Assembly (NCBI GenBank): GCA_903845315.1
Contig: CAIMWY010000021.1
Location: forward strand, 1 to 7,290
Source: an uncultured Burkholderiales bacterium
GTDB taxonomy: Bacteria; Pseudomonadota; Gammaproteobacteria; Burkholderiales; Burkholderiaceae
Direction: 5' to 3'
Length of the DNA: 7,290 nt
Numbering within the stretch: the stretch's first letter is position 1; each line of letters begins with the position of its first letter. Made by a program: the position numbers and the translations under genes. Positions 1-5,644 of the stretch are shown in pieces. The notes beneath the pieces were generated by a model. The model searched no databases, was not told the DNA's origin, and saw only the letters and a program-made list of their open reading frames with translations.

Positions 1-156
1 CTCTTTGTAAAACTTGATGGCCCCGTACAGATTATTGAGATCCGTGATGGCCAACGCCGGTTGCTGATCCGTTGCGGCTGCCTTCACGATTTCTTCGATG
101 CGGTTGGTTCCGTCGACGACAGAAAACTCGGTGTGAAGGCGCAGGTGTACAAACAT
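1..156 (-). CDS. dnaE: DNA polymerase III subunit alpha, N-terminal fragment (cut by window edge)
   Basis: This is the catalytic subunit of the replicative DNA polymerase III. Only the first 52 codons are in the window; the rest lies beyond base 1. The reading frame starts at ATG 156-154 and begins MFVHLRLHTEFSVVDG, followed by a stretch ending ALAITDLNNLYGAIKFYKE. This is the typical start of the PHP domain of proteobacterial DnaE. The HLRLH segment sits where active PHP domains carry an HxH metal motif, and its middle His is replaced by Arg; Gram-negative DnaE PHP domains are known to be degenerate, so this is expected. Another ATG at 160-158 is out of frame, so the start is clear. No Shine-Dalgarno sequence is visible upstream. 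The gene is divergent from trhO across a 63-bp gap. The frame is open to the edge, so nothing suggests a broken gene. Confidence 0.93.
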   Translation of the reverse strand, partial: MFVHLRLHTEFSVVDGTNRIEEIVKAAATDQQPALAITDLNNLYGAIKFYKE

Positions 157-219
157 GCATCGGATTGTAGGGATGGAAATCGGATACGAGCGTCTCAGCA
201 TCGTCTTTAAAATGACCGT
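157..219. promoter_or_regulatory. Divergent dnaE/trhO intergenic region with possible -10 boxes
   Basis: This 63-bp gap must hold the promoters of both divergent genes unless they start inside the neighbouring coding sequence. On the minus strand TACAAT (169-164) lies 7 nt before the dnaE ATG. On the plus strand TAAAAT (208-213) lies 6 nt before the trhO GTG. Each differs from the TATAAT consensus at one base, but no convincing -35 box is found at 16-18 bp and neither gene has a Shine-Dalgarno sequence. If these are real -10 elements, both transcripts would be leaderless or nearly so. This is a weak inference. Confidence 0.25.
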
Positions 220-954
220 GTGAACACGATTTTGAACATTTCTTGCTACAAGTTTGTCGCGCTACCTGAAGCGGCCGACTTGCGCCAACTCTTCCTTGAC
301 CAAGCCCTGGCTAGCCAGCTCAAAGGCACCATCTTGATTTCCGAAGAAGGCATCAACTTATTTCTAGCCGGCAGTCCTGATCAAGTCAACAGTTTTGTGG
401 ACTGGCTGCGACAAGACCCACGCCTGACAGATCTCAAACCGAAAGAAAGTTGGTCCGCGACCCAGCCCTTTCGCAAACTGTTGGTCAAGGTCAAGCCCGA
501 GATCATCCGCATGAACCACCCCAGCATTCGGCCAGCACAAGGCCGTGCCCCTGCTGTCTCAGCCGCCACCGCCAAACGCTGGCTGGATCAGGGGCATGAC
601 GACGAAGGCCGCCCAGTGGTCACGCTGGACACACGCAACCAATTTGAAATCGACCACGGAACGTTTAAAAACACCCTCAACTGGGGCTTGAGCAAATTCA
701 CCGAATTTCCGGATGCAGTGTTGAAGCACAAAGAAGCCCTGCAAGACAAAACCGTGATCAGCTTTTGCACCGGTGGCATTCGCTGCGAAAAAGCCGCCAT
801 CTTCATGCGCAACGCGGGCCTGGCGCATGTTTATCAGCTCGAAGGCGGCATCCTCAAATACTTTGAAGAAATTGGCGACGCCCACTACCACGGCGGCTGC
901 TTTGTATTTGACGAGCGCGAAGCCTTGGCGCCTGACTTGAGCGCTTGCAAGTAA
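220..954 (+). CDS. trhO: tRNA uridine(34) 5-hydroxylase TrhO (rhodanese family, short form)
   Basis: TrhO (formerly YceA, UPF0176) uses oxygen to make 5-hydroxyuridine at wobble position 34 of certain tRNAs, the precursor of cmo5U in Gram-negative bacteria; it is cytosolic. The 244-residue protein has the family layout: an N-terminal acylphosphatase-like domain (about 1-95) with GTILISEEGIN at 36-46, then a rhodanese domain (about 110-220) with LDTRN at 136-140 and the active loop CTGGIRCE at 183-190, where Cys183 is the presumed catalytic residue. It ends soon after the HGGCFVFDER segment (224-233), so the Cys-rich C-terminal extension of the roughly 350-residue E. coli protein is absent. 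The start is GTG 220. The nearby ATG at 212 is out of frame and closes after three codons; TTG 232 is the only close alternative. No clear ribosome-binding site is visible. It converges tail-to-tail with the DUF599 gene, 15 bp apart. Confidence 0.88.
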   Translation: MNTILNISCYKFVALPEAADLRQLFLDQALASQLKGTILISEEGINLFLAGSPDQVNSFVDWLRQDPRLTDLKPKESWSATQPFRKLLVKVKPEIIRMNHPSIRPAQGRAPAVSAATAKRWLDQGHDDEGRPVVTLDTRNQFEIDHGTFKNTLNWGLSKFTEFPDAVLKHKEALQDKTVISFCTGGIRCEKAAIFMRNAGLAHVYQLEGGILKYFEEIGDAHYHGGCFVFDEREALAPDLSACK

Positions 955-969
955 CGCCCTTTTGCGCGC

Positions 970-1665
970 CTACTCTTGCAGCAAGTGCAACACGTCAGAG
1001 CGAAACTCACGGCTGTACAAGATGGCGGCCACGAGCATGGTGGCCAGCACAAAAATCAGTGGTGAGAAAAACCAGCCCATCGCCGCGAATGAAAAATAGT
1101 AAGCGCGCAAGCCCCCATTGAAGGTCTCTGCAGCCAAGCCTGTCATGGCCGCGGCGCGGTTGGCAAACACCACGGGGTCGGCTAGCCCTTGCGCAAAGTC
1201 TTTGGCAGGAGGCATCGAGCCAATCAGCAGTGAAACGAACGTGTATTGCCGCATCGACCACGAAAAGCGGAAAAACGCATAGACAAAAATTGCCACCAGC
1301 ACCAAGATCTTGAACTCAAACACCAAGATCGGCGTTTGCTCAGCAAACGGTATCTCGCGCACCAACTCTGCCGCCTTGTCGGTAGTGCCCAGCAAGGCAA
1401 ACAAGCCACCCAAAATCAAAATGGTGGTGGAGCAAAAAAACGAAGGGGTCGCCGACAGGCTTTGCGTGATGATGCCATCGAGCATGCGCGGATCGCGCGC
1501 CGTGGTCTGCAACATCCACAGATGACGGTAACGGTTGGTCAAAGCCAGGATAGAGGTTCGACCATCGCTCCAGTGCTTGGCAAACAAGGCATAGATGGTC
1601 CATACCGAGATGAAAAATCCGAGTGCAAACCAATCGGCCCAGGGAAGGAGTTGGATAATTTTCAT
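970..1665 (-). CDS. DUF599 family membrane protein
   Basis: The function is unknown. The 231-residue product matches my recollection of the DUF599 family: an N-terminal membrane segment followed by NRYRHLWMLQTTARDPRMLD (44-63), then SATPSFFCSTTILILGGLFALLG, where the S-T-x-x-F-F-x-S-T-T-I-L type motif is characteristic. Four membrane helices can be read at about 12-29, 73-93, 112-133 and 196-217, with a polar loop carrying NRAAAMTG and FNGGLRAYYF before the last. No enzymatic motif is seen. The start is ATG 1665-1663. The nearest Shine-Dalgarno-like run, AAGGG, is 13 nt upstream and better placed for a tiny four-codon frame (ATG ACC CTA TGA) that overlaps this start. The gene follows the flavodoxin-like gene on the same strand after 38 nt, so co-transcription is plausible, making it the last gene of the pirin-DoxX-flavodoxin run. 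The family assignment rests on sequence memory. Confidence 0.82.
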   Translation of the reverse strand: MKIIQLLPWADWFALGFFISVWTIYALFAKHWSDGRTSILALTNRYRHLWMLQTTARDPRMLDGIITQSLSATPSFFCSTTILILGGLFALLGTTDKAAELVREIPFAEQTPILVFEFKILVLVAIFVYAFFRFSWSMRQYTFVSLLIGSMPPAKDFAQGLADPVVFANRAAAMTGLAAETFNGGLRAYYFSFAAMGWFFSPLIFVLATMLVAAILYSREFRSDVLHLLQE

Positions 1666-1703
1666 AGGGTCATGCTAACCCTTGCTGCATCCTCCCCCGA
1701 CGC

Positions 1704-2237
1704 TCAACCGCGCAACTTGGCAGCCACTTGTGCCACGCGCTCGCCATAGGCTTTGGCCGTGTCCAAATCGCCTTGGGGAATGTCTGCCGCTGGACTGGTG
1801 GGGCCCACTTGCGCCATCAGGCCCGAGTTGGAACCAATGCGGTTGATGTTGCCGTCGTTCAAGGCGGGTTGGCCCACCCAGATCATGCCGTTTTGCATGG
1901 CCAAGGTGATGAAGTACTGGATGGTCGACAACTTGTCGCCACTTGGGCTGGCCGAAATGGTGAAGCCACCGGCCACTTTGTCTTTCCAGGCGCTGGTGAA
2001 CCAACGCTTGGAGGTGGCATCGGCAAACTTCTTGAACTGCCAAGACACCATGCCCATGTAGGTGGGTGAGCCAAAAATGATGGCGTCTGCTGCATCCACC
2101 ACGGCCCAGTCGGCGTCGCTCACATTGCCATCTGCGTCGATGGTGATCAGGTCAGCCTTGGCACCTTCGGCCACGAACTGGGCCACGCGTTGGGTATGGC
2201 CGTAGCCGGAATGGAAAACAACAACTGTTTTTGTCAT
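1704..2237 (-). CDS. Flavodoxin/WrbA-like NAD(P)H:quinone oxidoreductase candidate
   Basis: This is a predicted cytosolic FMN protein with the flavodoxin fold, 177 residues. The N-terminal strand and phosphate-binding loop TVVVFHSGYGHTQRVAQ (4-20) bind FMN phosphate. IIFGSPTYMGMVSWQFKKF (53-71) is the second flavin loop, and GFTISASPSGDKLSTI (91-106) corresponds to the third. The segment AMQNGMIWVGQP (113-124) and the C-terminal AKAYGERVAQVAAKL helix are reminiscent of WrbA, which reduces quinones with two electrons and so limits semiquinone formation. The protein is shorter than E. coli WrbA (about 198 residues), so I use the broader name; a general NADPH-dependent FMN reductase is the main alternative. 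ATG 2237 is preceded by AGGA (2248-2245) with 7-nt spacing. It lies 57 nt after the DoxX gene and 38 nt before the DUF599 gene, all on the same strand, which supports a joint redox role. Confidence 0.85.
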   Translation of the reverse strand: MTKTVVVFHSGYGHTQRVAQFVAEGAKADLITIDADGNVSDADWAVVDAADAIIFGSPTYMGMVSWQFKKFADATSKRWFTSAWKDKVAGGFTISASPSGDKLSTIQYFITLAMQNGMIWVGQPALNDGNINRIGSNSGLMAQVGPTSPAADIPQGDLDTAKAYGERVAQVAAKLRG

Positions 2238-2294
2238 GAGAGATTCCTAGATTAACAAGCGATGAATGAGGGGATACATTTTTTCAGGCGCGAA

Positions 2295-2696
2295 TTATTC
2301 CGCGACCTTTTTGGCGTCTATGCTGAAAGCACCGGCACCGTTGGCTACCAACAACAGCAAGCCACCGACGACTGCGATGTTCTTGAAGAACATCAGCTGC
2401 TGGACGTAGGCTTGCTCAGGCGCTGCGCCCCAGAACGCATGAAAAATCACGGTCGCCACCAAGGTGAACAGGGCCAACACTGCAGCAGCAATGCGGGTTT
2501 GAAAACCGACGATCAGAGCCACCGAGCCCGCAATCTCCACCACGATGGCCAAAGCAGCGCCCACTTGGGGCAAAGGCAAACCCACCGAAGCGATGTAGCC
2601 GGTGATGCCCTCAAAGCCGGTGAGCTTTGACAAGCCCGCAGGCAAAAACAAAGCGACAAATAGCAAGCGCGCGACGAGACTGAGAGCGTTGTTCAT
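2295..2696 (-). CDS. DoxX family membrane protein
   Basis: This small inner-membrane protein (133 residues) belongs to the DoxX/YqjF family, whose biochemical role is not settled but which often accompanies quinone or thiol redox genes. The opening RLLFVALFLPAGLSKLTGFEG (10-30) with the conserved G-x-x-K-L pattern is typical, as are VVEIAGSVALIVGFQTRIAA (52-71) and the HAFW segment (86-89). Four membrane helices fit at about 8-22, 44-64, 68-88 and 104-120. The length matches E. coli YqjF (about 130 residues). ATG 2696 has a good ribosome-binding site, AAGGA at 2709-2705, 8 nt away. It sits between the pirin gene (48-nt gap) and the flavodoxin-like gene (57-nt gap). The 48-nt gap is a pyrimidine-rich run on the transcribed strand with no hairpin, so I see no terminator separating it from pirin. 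Confidence 0.9.
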   Translation of the reverse strand: MNNALSLVARLLFVALFLPAGLSKLTGFEGITGYIASVGLPLPQVGAALAIVVEIAGSVALIVGFQTRIAAAVLALFTLVATVIFHAFWGAAPEQAYVQQLMFFKNIAVVGGLLLLVANGAGAFSIDAKKVAE

Positions 2697-2744
2697 GAAA
2701 AATTTCCTTAAAGATTGAAGTGAAGAAAGTGAAAAGATAAAAAA

Positions 2745-3440
2745 TCAAGGTGCCAAGTCAAAGACCAACACCTCGGCATCTGTCCCCTGATCGAGGGTGA
2801 TATGGGGTTCGCCATCCAGCAAGGCGGCGTCGCCAGCATTCAACGCCACGCCATTGACGTGCACGCTGCCGCGCACCAAATGGACATAGCCCTTGCGACA
2901 GGGCGCCAAAGCAAGGCTTGTGCGCTCTGCGCCGTCCAACAAACCGGCATAAAGCGTGGCATCGGCGTGGATCTTCACCAGTGCCCCCTCGTGCCCAGCG
3001 ATGCGGCTCAAAGCCCCCCGTTTGCTGGCGGCGGGCACCGTGTGTTGCTCGTAGCTGGGGGGGATGCCATGCAGATTGGGCTCGATCCAGATCTGAAAGA
3101 AATGGGTGGTTTGCTCAGGCGCATGGTTGAACTCGCTGTGCATCACGCCACTGCCTGCACTCATGCGCTGCACGTCGCCAGGCGGAATGCCTTTGACGTT
3201 GCCCATGTTGTCTTTGTGCGCCAACTCGCCGCTGAGCACATAGCTGATGATTTCCATGTCACGGTGACCATGGGTGCCAAAACCGGTGCCGGGTGCAATG
3301 CGGTCTTCGTTGATCACACGCAGGTTGCCCCAACCCATGAACTCAGGGTCGTGGTAGTTGGCGAATGAAAAACTGTGGAACGAGCGCAACCAGCCATGGT
3401 CGGCATAGCCGCGATCTTGGGATTTACGAAGGGTCAGCAT
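2745..3440 (-). CDS. Pirin family protein (YhhW-type bicupin, possible quercetinase)
   Basis: This two-cupin metalloprotein is probably cytosolic. E. coli YhhW, which it resembles strongly in sequence and exact length (231 residues), can oxidise quercetin in vitro; the natural substrate of bacterial pirins is unclear. The N-terminal cupin holds the complete metal site: His57 and His59 in FGTHGHRDME, and His101 and Glu103 in GSGVMHSEFNH. The start LRKSQDRGYADHGWLRSFHSFSFANYHDP is a pirin signature. The C-terminal cupin (about 150-231) contains GYVHLVRGSVHVNG (169-182) and ends VLVFDLAP. ATG 3440 is preceded by AGGAG (3455-3451) with 10-nt spacing. It is the first gene of the minus-strand run, and its control region is shared with the divergent LysR gene, which is therefore the likely regulator. 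The catalytic reaction remains inferred, but the family call is firm. Confidence 0.94.
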   Translation of the reverse strand: MLTLRKSQDRGYADHGWLRSFHSFSFANYHDPEFMGWGNLRVINEDRIAPGTGFGTHGHRDMEIISYVLSGELAHKDNMGNVKGIPPGDVQRMSAGSGVMHSEFNHAPEQTTHFFQIWIEPNLHGIPPSYEQHTVPAASKRGALSRIAGHEGALVKIHADATLYAGLLDGAERTSLALAPCRKGYVHLVRGSVHVNGVALNAGDAALLDGEPHITLDQGTDAEVLVFDLAP

Positions 3441-3512
3441 GATGTGATTTCTCCTGTGGCCTGAACTTTAGGTCGCCTAGGCCCTTGGGTGATGCACTGC
3501 ATTTGATGGCAT

Positions 3513-3531
3513 CATTCAAATTATTTGAATG
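3513..3531. promoter_or_regulatory. Perfect 19-bp palindrome, likely LysR-type operator
   Basis: The sequence CATTCAAATTATTTGAATG is a perfect inverted repeat with two 9-bp arms around a single central base at 3522. It contains the T-N11-A core of LysR-type boxes (TCAAATTATTTGA, 3516-3528). It lies in the gap between the divergent pirin and LysR genes. Its centre is 82 bp before the pirin ATG, so for an ordinary 20-40 nt leader it would sit near -45 to -60, a usual activator position. It ends 14 bp before the preferred LysR ATG, which suits autorepression. It is AT-rich in GC-rich surroundings. That the divergent LysR protein binds it is inferred. Confidence 0.6.
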
Positions 3532-3545
3532 CCCTTACCCCTCCC

Positions 3546-4523
3546 ATGCCCTCTCCCCGCGATGTCTTAACCCCCGACTCACTCAGTATGTTGCACGCCA
3601 TCGAAAAAGCGGGCAGCTTTGCCGCCGCTGCGCGGGGCCTGGGTCTGGTGCCCAGTGCCCTGACCTACCGAGTGCGCCAAATTGAAGACGCGCTGGATGT
3701 GCTGCTGTTTGACCGCAGCTCACGCCACGCCACGCTGACCGCTGCAGGCCATGAACTGATGCGCGAAGGCGAACGCCTGCTGGCCGACATGGACGCCATC
3801 GCCAACCGGGTGCGACGCGTGGCCACCGGCTGGGAAAGCCAATTCACCATTGCGGTCGACAGCATCATTGACCGCGTCACCATGATGGAGTTGTGCGAGG
3901 CCTTCTTGGCGCAATCGCCCCCCACCCGGCTGAAACTGCGCGACGAAACCCTAACCGGCACCCTAGAGGCATTAACCAACGGCCAAGCCGACTTGGCGCT
4001 CGGCATCCCTGGCAACCCTGGAGGCAGCGGTACAGCGGCGGGCATTCACAGCCACCTGCTGGGGCCCATGCGCTTTGTGTTTGCGCTGTCTCCCCAGCAT
4101 CCACTCGCCCAAGCCCCTGAGCCACTCAACGATGCCGTGATCCGCCAACACCGCGCCGTGGCCGTGGCCGACTCGGTACAGCGCGGCAGTGGCATGACCA
4201 TTGGCTTGCTGCCCGGCCAAGACGTGTTCACAGTGCCCACCATGGCTGTCAAACTTGACGCTCAGGTTCGCGGTTTGGGTGTGGGCTTTGTGCCGGAGTC
4301 CTTGGCGCAGCCCTTGATTGATGCGGGTCGCCTGCAAGTGCGCGAGGTGGAACGCCCGCGCAGAGAGGCGCAACTCAGCTATGCCTGGCGCATTCCCGAT
4401 GGCAGCGAAGGCGAGCGCGGAGGCCGCGCCTTGCAGTGGTGGCTCAAACAACTCAAGAGCCCCACCACCCGAGCCGCCTTGTTGGTGAACCCCCGACGCC
4501 CCAAACCCTCGCGCAGCGTGTAG
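3546..4523 (+). CDS. LysR-type transcriptional regulator (YhaJ-like)
   Basis: This DNA-binding regulator has 325 residues from the chosen start. The winged helix-turn-helix (about 8-66) reads LTPDSLSMLHAIEKAGSFAA then LGLVPSALTYRVRQIEDALDVLLFDRS. This closely recalls E. coli YhaJ, whose segment I remember as GSFAAAADELGRVPSALSY. A linker helix follows (about 67-95), then the periplasmic-binding-like effector domain (about 96-305), with VAVADSVQRG (205-214) and GLGVGFVPE (243-251) as landmarks, and a Pro/Arg-rich tail. I chose ATG 3546. It leaves a leader before LTxxxL of the same length as in YhaJ, whereas the in-frame TTG at 3525 lies inside the 19-bp palindrome. Neither start has a Shine-Dalgarno sequence. 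It is divergent from pirin, its probable target, and runs into the renalase-like gene after 9 nt. The inducer is unknown; by analogy with YhaJ a quinone-like compound is possible. Confidence 0.9.
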   Translation: MPSPRDVLTPDSLSMLHAIEKAGSFAAAARGLGLVPSALTYRVRQIEDALDVLLFDRSSRHATLTAAGHELMREGERLLADMDAIANRVRRVATGWESQFTIAVDSIIDRVTMMELCEAFLAQSPPTRLKLRDETLTGTLEALTNGQADLALGIPGNPGGSGTAAGIHSHLLGPMRFVFALSPQHPLAQAPEPLNDAVIRQHRAVAVADSVQRGSGMTIGLLPGQDVFTVPTMAVKLDAQVRGLGVGFVPESLAQPLIDAGRLQVREVERPRREAQLSYAWRIPDGSEGERGGRALQWWLKQLKSPTTRAALLVNPRRPKPSRSV

Positions 4524-4532
4524 AGTGCAGCC

Positions 4533-5603
4533 ATGACACTTCACATCGCCATCATCGGCGCCGGCATGGCCGGCATCACCGCCGCACGCACCCTGACCCA
4601 AGCGGGTCACAAGGTGCATGTGTTTGACAAAAGCCACGGCGCGGGCGGACGCATGTCTACCCGAGACAGCGCGTTTGGTAGCTTCGACCACGGCACGCAG
4701 TACTTCACCGTACGCGATGCGCGCTTCTCGCTGGCGCTGCAAACCGTGGTCGGAACTACGGACATTTGTCGCCCTTGGAGCGCCAACGCCGTGCGTGTGC
4801 TTGACCCAATGGGACACGTGTTTGAAGCCGCTCGCCCCACCCAAGAAGCTCACTTTGTGGCAAGCCCGGGTATGAACGCTTTGGTGCGTCATTGGGCGCA
4901 ACCCTTGGGCAAAGCCATACAGCTTCAAAACAAAGTGCAACGCTTGGAGCGCAACGCCAAAGGCCAGTGGACAGTACACAGCCTCAACACAAAAGGCGGC
5001 AAAGACGTGGCTGAAAAGCACAGCGGTTTTGACCGCGTGTTGTTGGCCATGCCATCGGCGCAAGCCGAACAACTGCTGCGCAACTCTGGCAGCGCCGTCA
5101 ACAAGATGCACTTCATCGACGCCATGGCCAAGGTCCAAGTGGCCCCGTGCTGGACGCTGATGCTGGCCTTCCCCAACGCCAGCCAACCCAACCTACCCCA
5201 CCTGGGGCCCCAGTGGAACGCTGCGCGCAGCACCCACCACCGAGTGGCTTGGTTGGCGCGTGAGTCGTCCAAGCCCAAGCGCGGCAAGATCGAACGCTGG
5301 ACCGTGCAAGCCAGTGCCACCTGGTCGCAAGAGCACCTCGAAGACGACGCCCCTCGTGTCAAAGCCAAACTCTTGCGCGCCTTCTCAGAACTCACGGGCA
5401 TCCGTGCCGAGCCCAGCCACGCCGAGGTCCACCGCTGGCGATATGCACAAACCTTGGTGCCGCTGGGCGTTTCTCACCAGTACCACGCAAGCACGGGCCT
5501 GGGTACCTGCGGTGACTGGCACATCGGACACCGTGTCGAAGACGCCTTCGTGTCGGGCCTGGAACTGGCCTTGGCAGTCTGCCAATCGGCACATCGCATG
5601 TAA
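4533..5603 (+). CDS. Renalase-like NAD(P)/FAD-dependent oxidoreductase
   Basis: This predicted soluble flavoprotein has 356 residues and belongs to the COG3380/renalase-like branch of the amine oxidase superfamily. The dinucleotide-binding fold opens with IAIIGAGMAGITAARTL (5-21, GxGxxG at 9-14), and the second strand leads into VFDKSHGAGGRMSTR (30-44), the family's GGRM motif. Further landmarks are FDHGTQYFTVRDARF (51-65), the VASPGMNALVRH segment (109-120), HRWRYAQ (300-306) and the C-terminal FAD-binding GDWHIGHRVEDAFVSGLELA (327-346). Characterised bacterial renalases oxidise 2- and 6-dihydro isomers of NAD(P), repairing inhibitory forms of the cofactor; whether this protein does so is inference. 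There is no signal peptide. It starts 9 nt after the LysR stop, so the two are probably co-transcribed. The ribosome-binding site is weak at best. A gap of 41 nt, containing a hairpin, separates it from gluQ. Confidence 0.85.
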   Translation: MTLHIAIIGAGMAGITAARTLTQAGHKVHVFDKSHGAGGRMSTRDSAFGSFDHGTQYFTVRDARFSLALQTVVGTTDICRPWSANAVRVLDPMGHVFEAARPTQEAHFVASPGMNALVRHWAQPLGKAIQLQNKVQRLERNAKGQWTVHSLNTKGGKDVAEKHSGFDRVLLAMPSAQAEQLLRNSGSAVNKMHFIDAMAKVQVAPCWTLMLAFPNASQPNLPHLGPQWNAARSTHHRVAWLARESSKPKRGKIERWTVQASATWSQEHLEDDAPRVKAKLLRAFSELTGIRAEPSHAEVHRWRYAQTLVPLGVSHQYHASTGLGTCGDWHIGHRVEDAFVSGLELALAVCQSAHRM

Positions 5604-5613
5604 CTGTGACGCC

Positions 5614-5636
5614 CACGCGCTAAGCCTTGGCGTGTG
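5614..5636 (+). other. Stable RNA hairpin before gluQ (possible attenuator or processing site)
   Basis: Arms CACGCGCTAA (5614-5623) and TTGGCGTGTG (5627-5636) pair over 10 positions around a GCC triloop, with two G-U wobbles, so the structure is strong only in plus-strand RNA. It is followed by ATTTCTTC, a modestly T-rich stretch, then the GTG chosen as the gluQ start at 5645. It could be a weak terminator or attenuator, an RNA processing site, or a translation control element. The T tract is poor, so a full terminator is unlikely. The alternative gluQ TTG start at 5627 lies in the 3' arm. Confidence 0.4.
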
Positions 5637-5644
5637 ATTTCTTC

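Noticed and set aside
943..986. Possible bidirectional terminator between trhO and the DUF599 gene
   Set aside because: Only a 4-bp stem and an 8-bp self-palindrome are found, without a T tract; not enough to call a terminator.
1433..1441. Run of A residues within the DUF599 gene as a possible frameshift site
   Set aside because: The frame is continuous through it and encodes the conserved SFFCST segment, so no frameshift is needed.
2238..2294. Short CGCG inverted repeat near the DoxX stop as a possible terminator
   Set aside because: The repeat actually extends into the DoxX coding end, the stem is about 4-6 bp, and it is followed by an A-rich rather than T-rich run, so it does not fit an intrinsic terminator.
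2262..2630. 122-codon plus-strand frame opposite the DoxX gene
   Set aside because: The product is polar and Gln/His-rich without motifs, whereas the minus strand encodes a clear four-helix DoxX protein with a good ribosome-binding site.
3972..5186. 404-codon open frame on the minus strand across the LysR and renalase-like genes
   Set aside because: Its translation is rich in His, Gly, Ala and Gln with no recognisable domain. It lies opposite two genes with strong family motifs and is a shadow of their GC-rich codon pattern.
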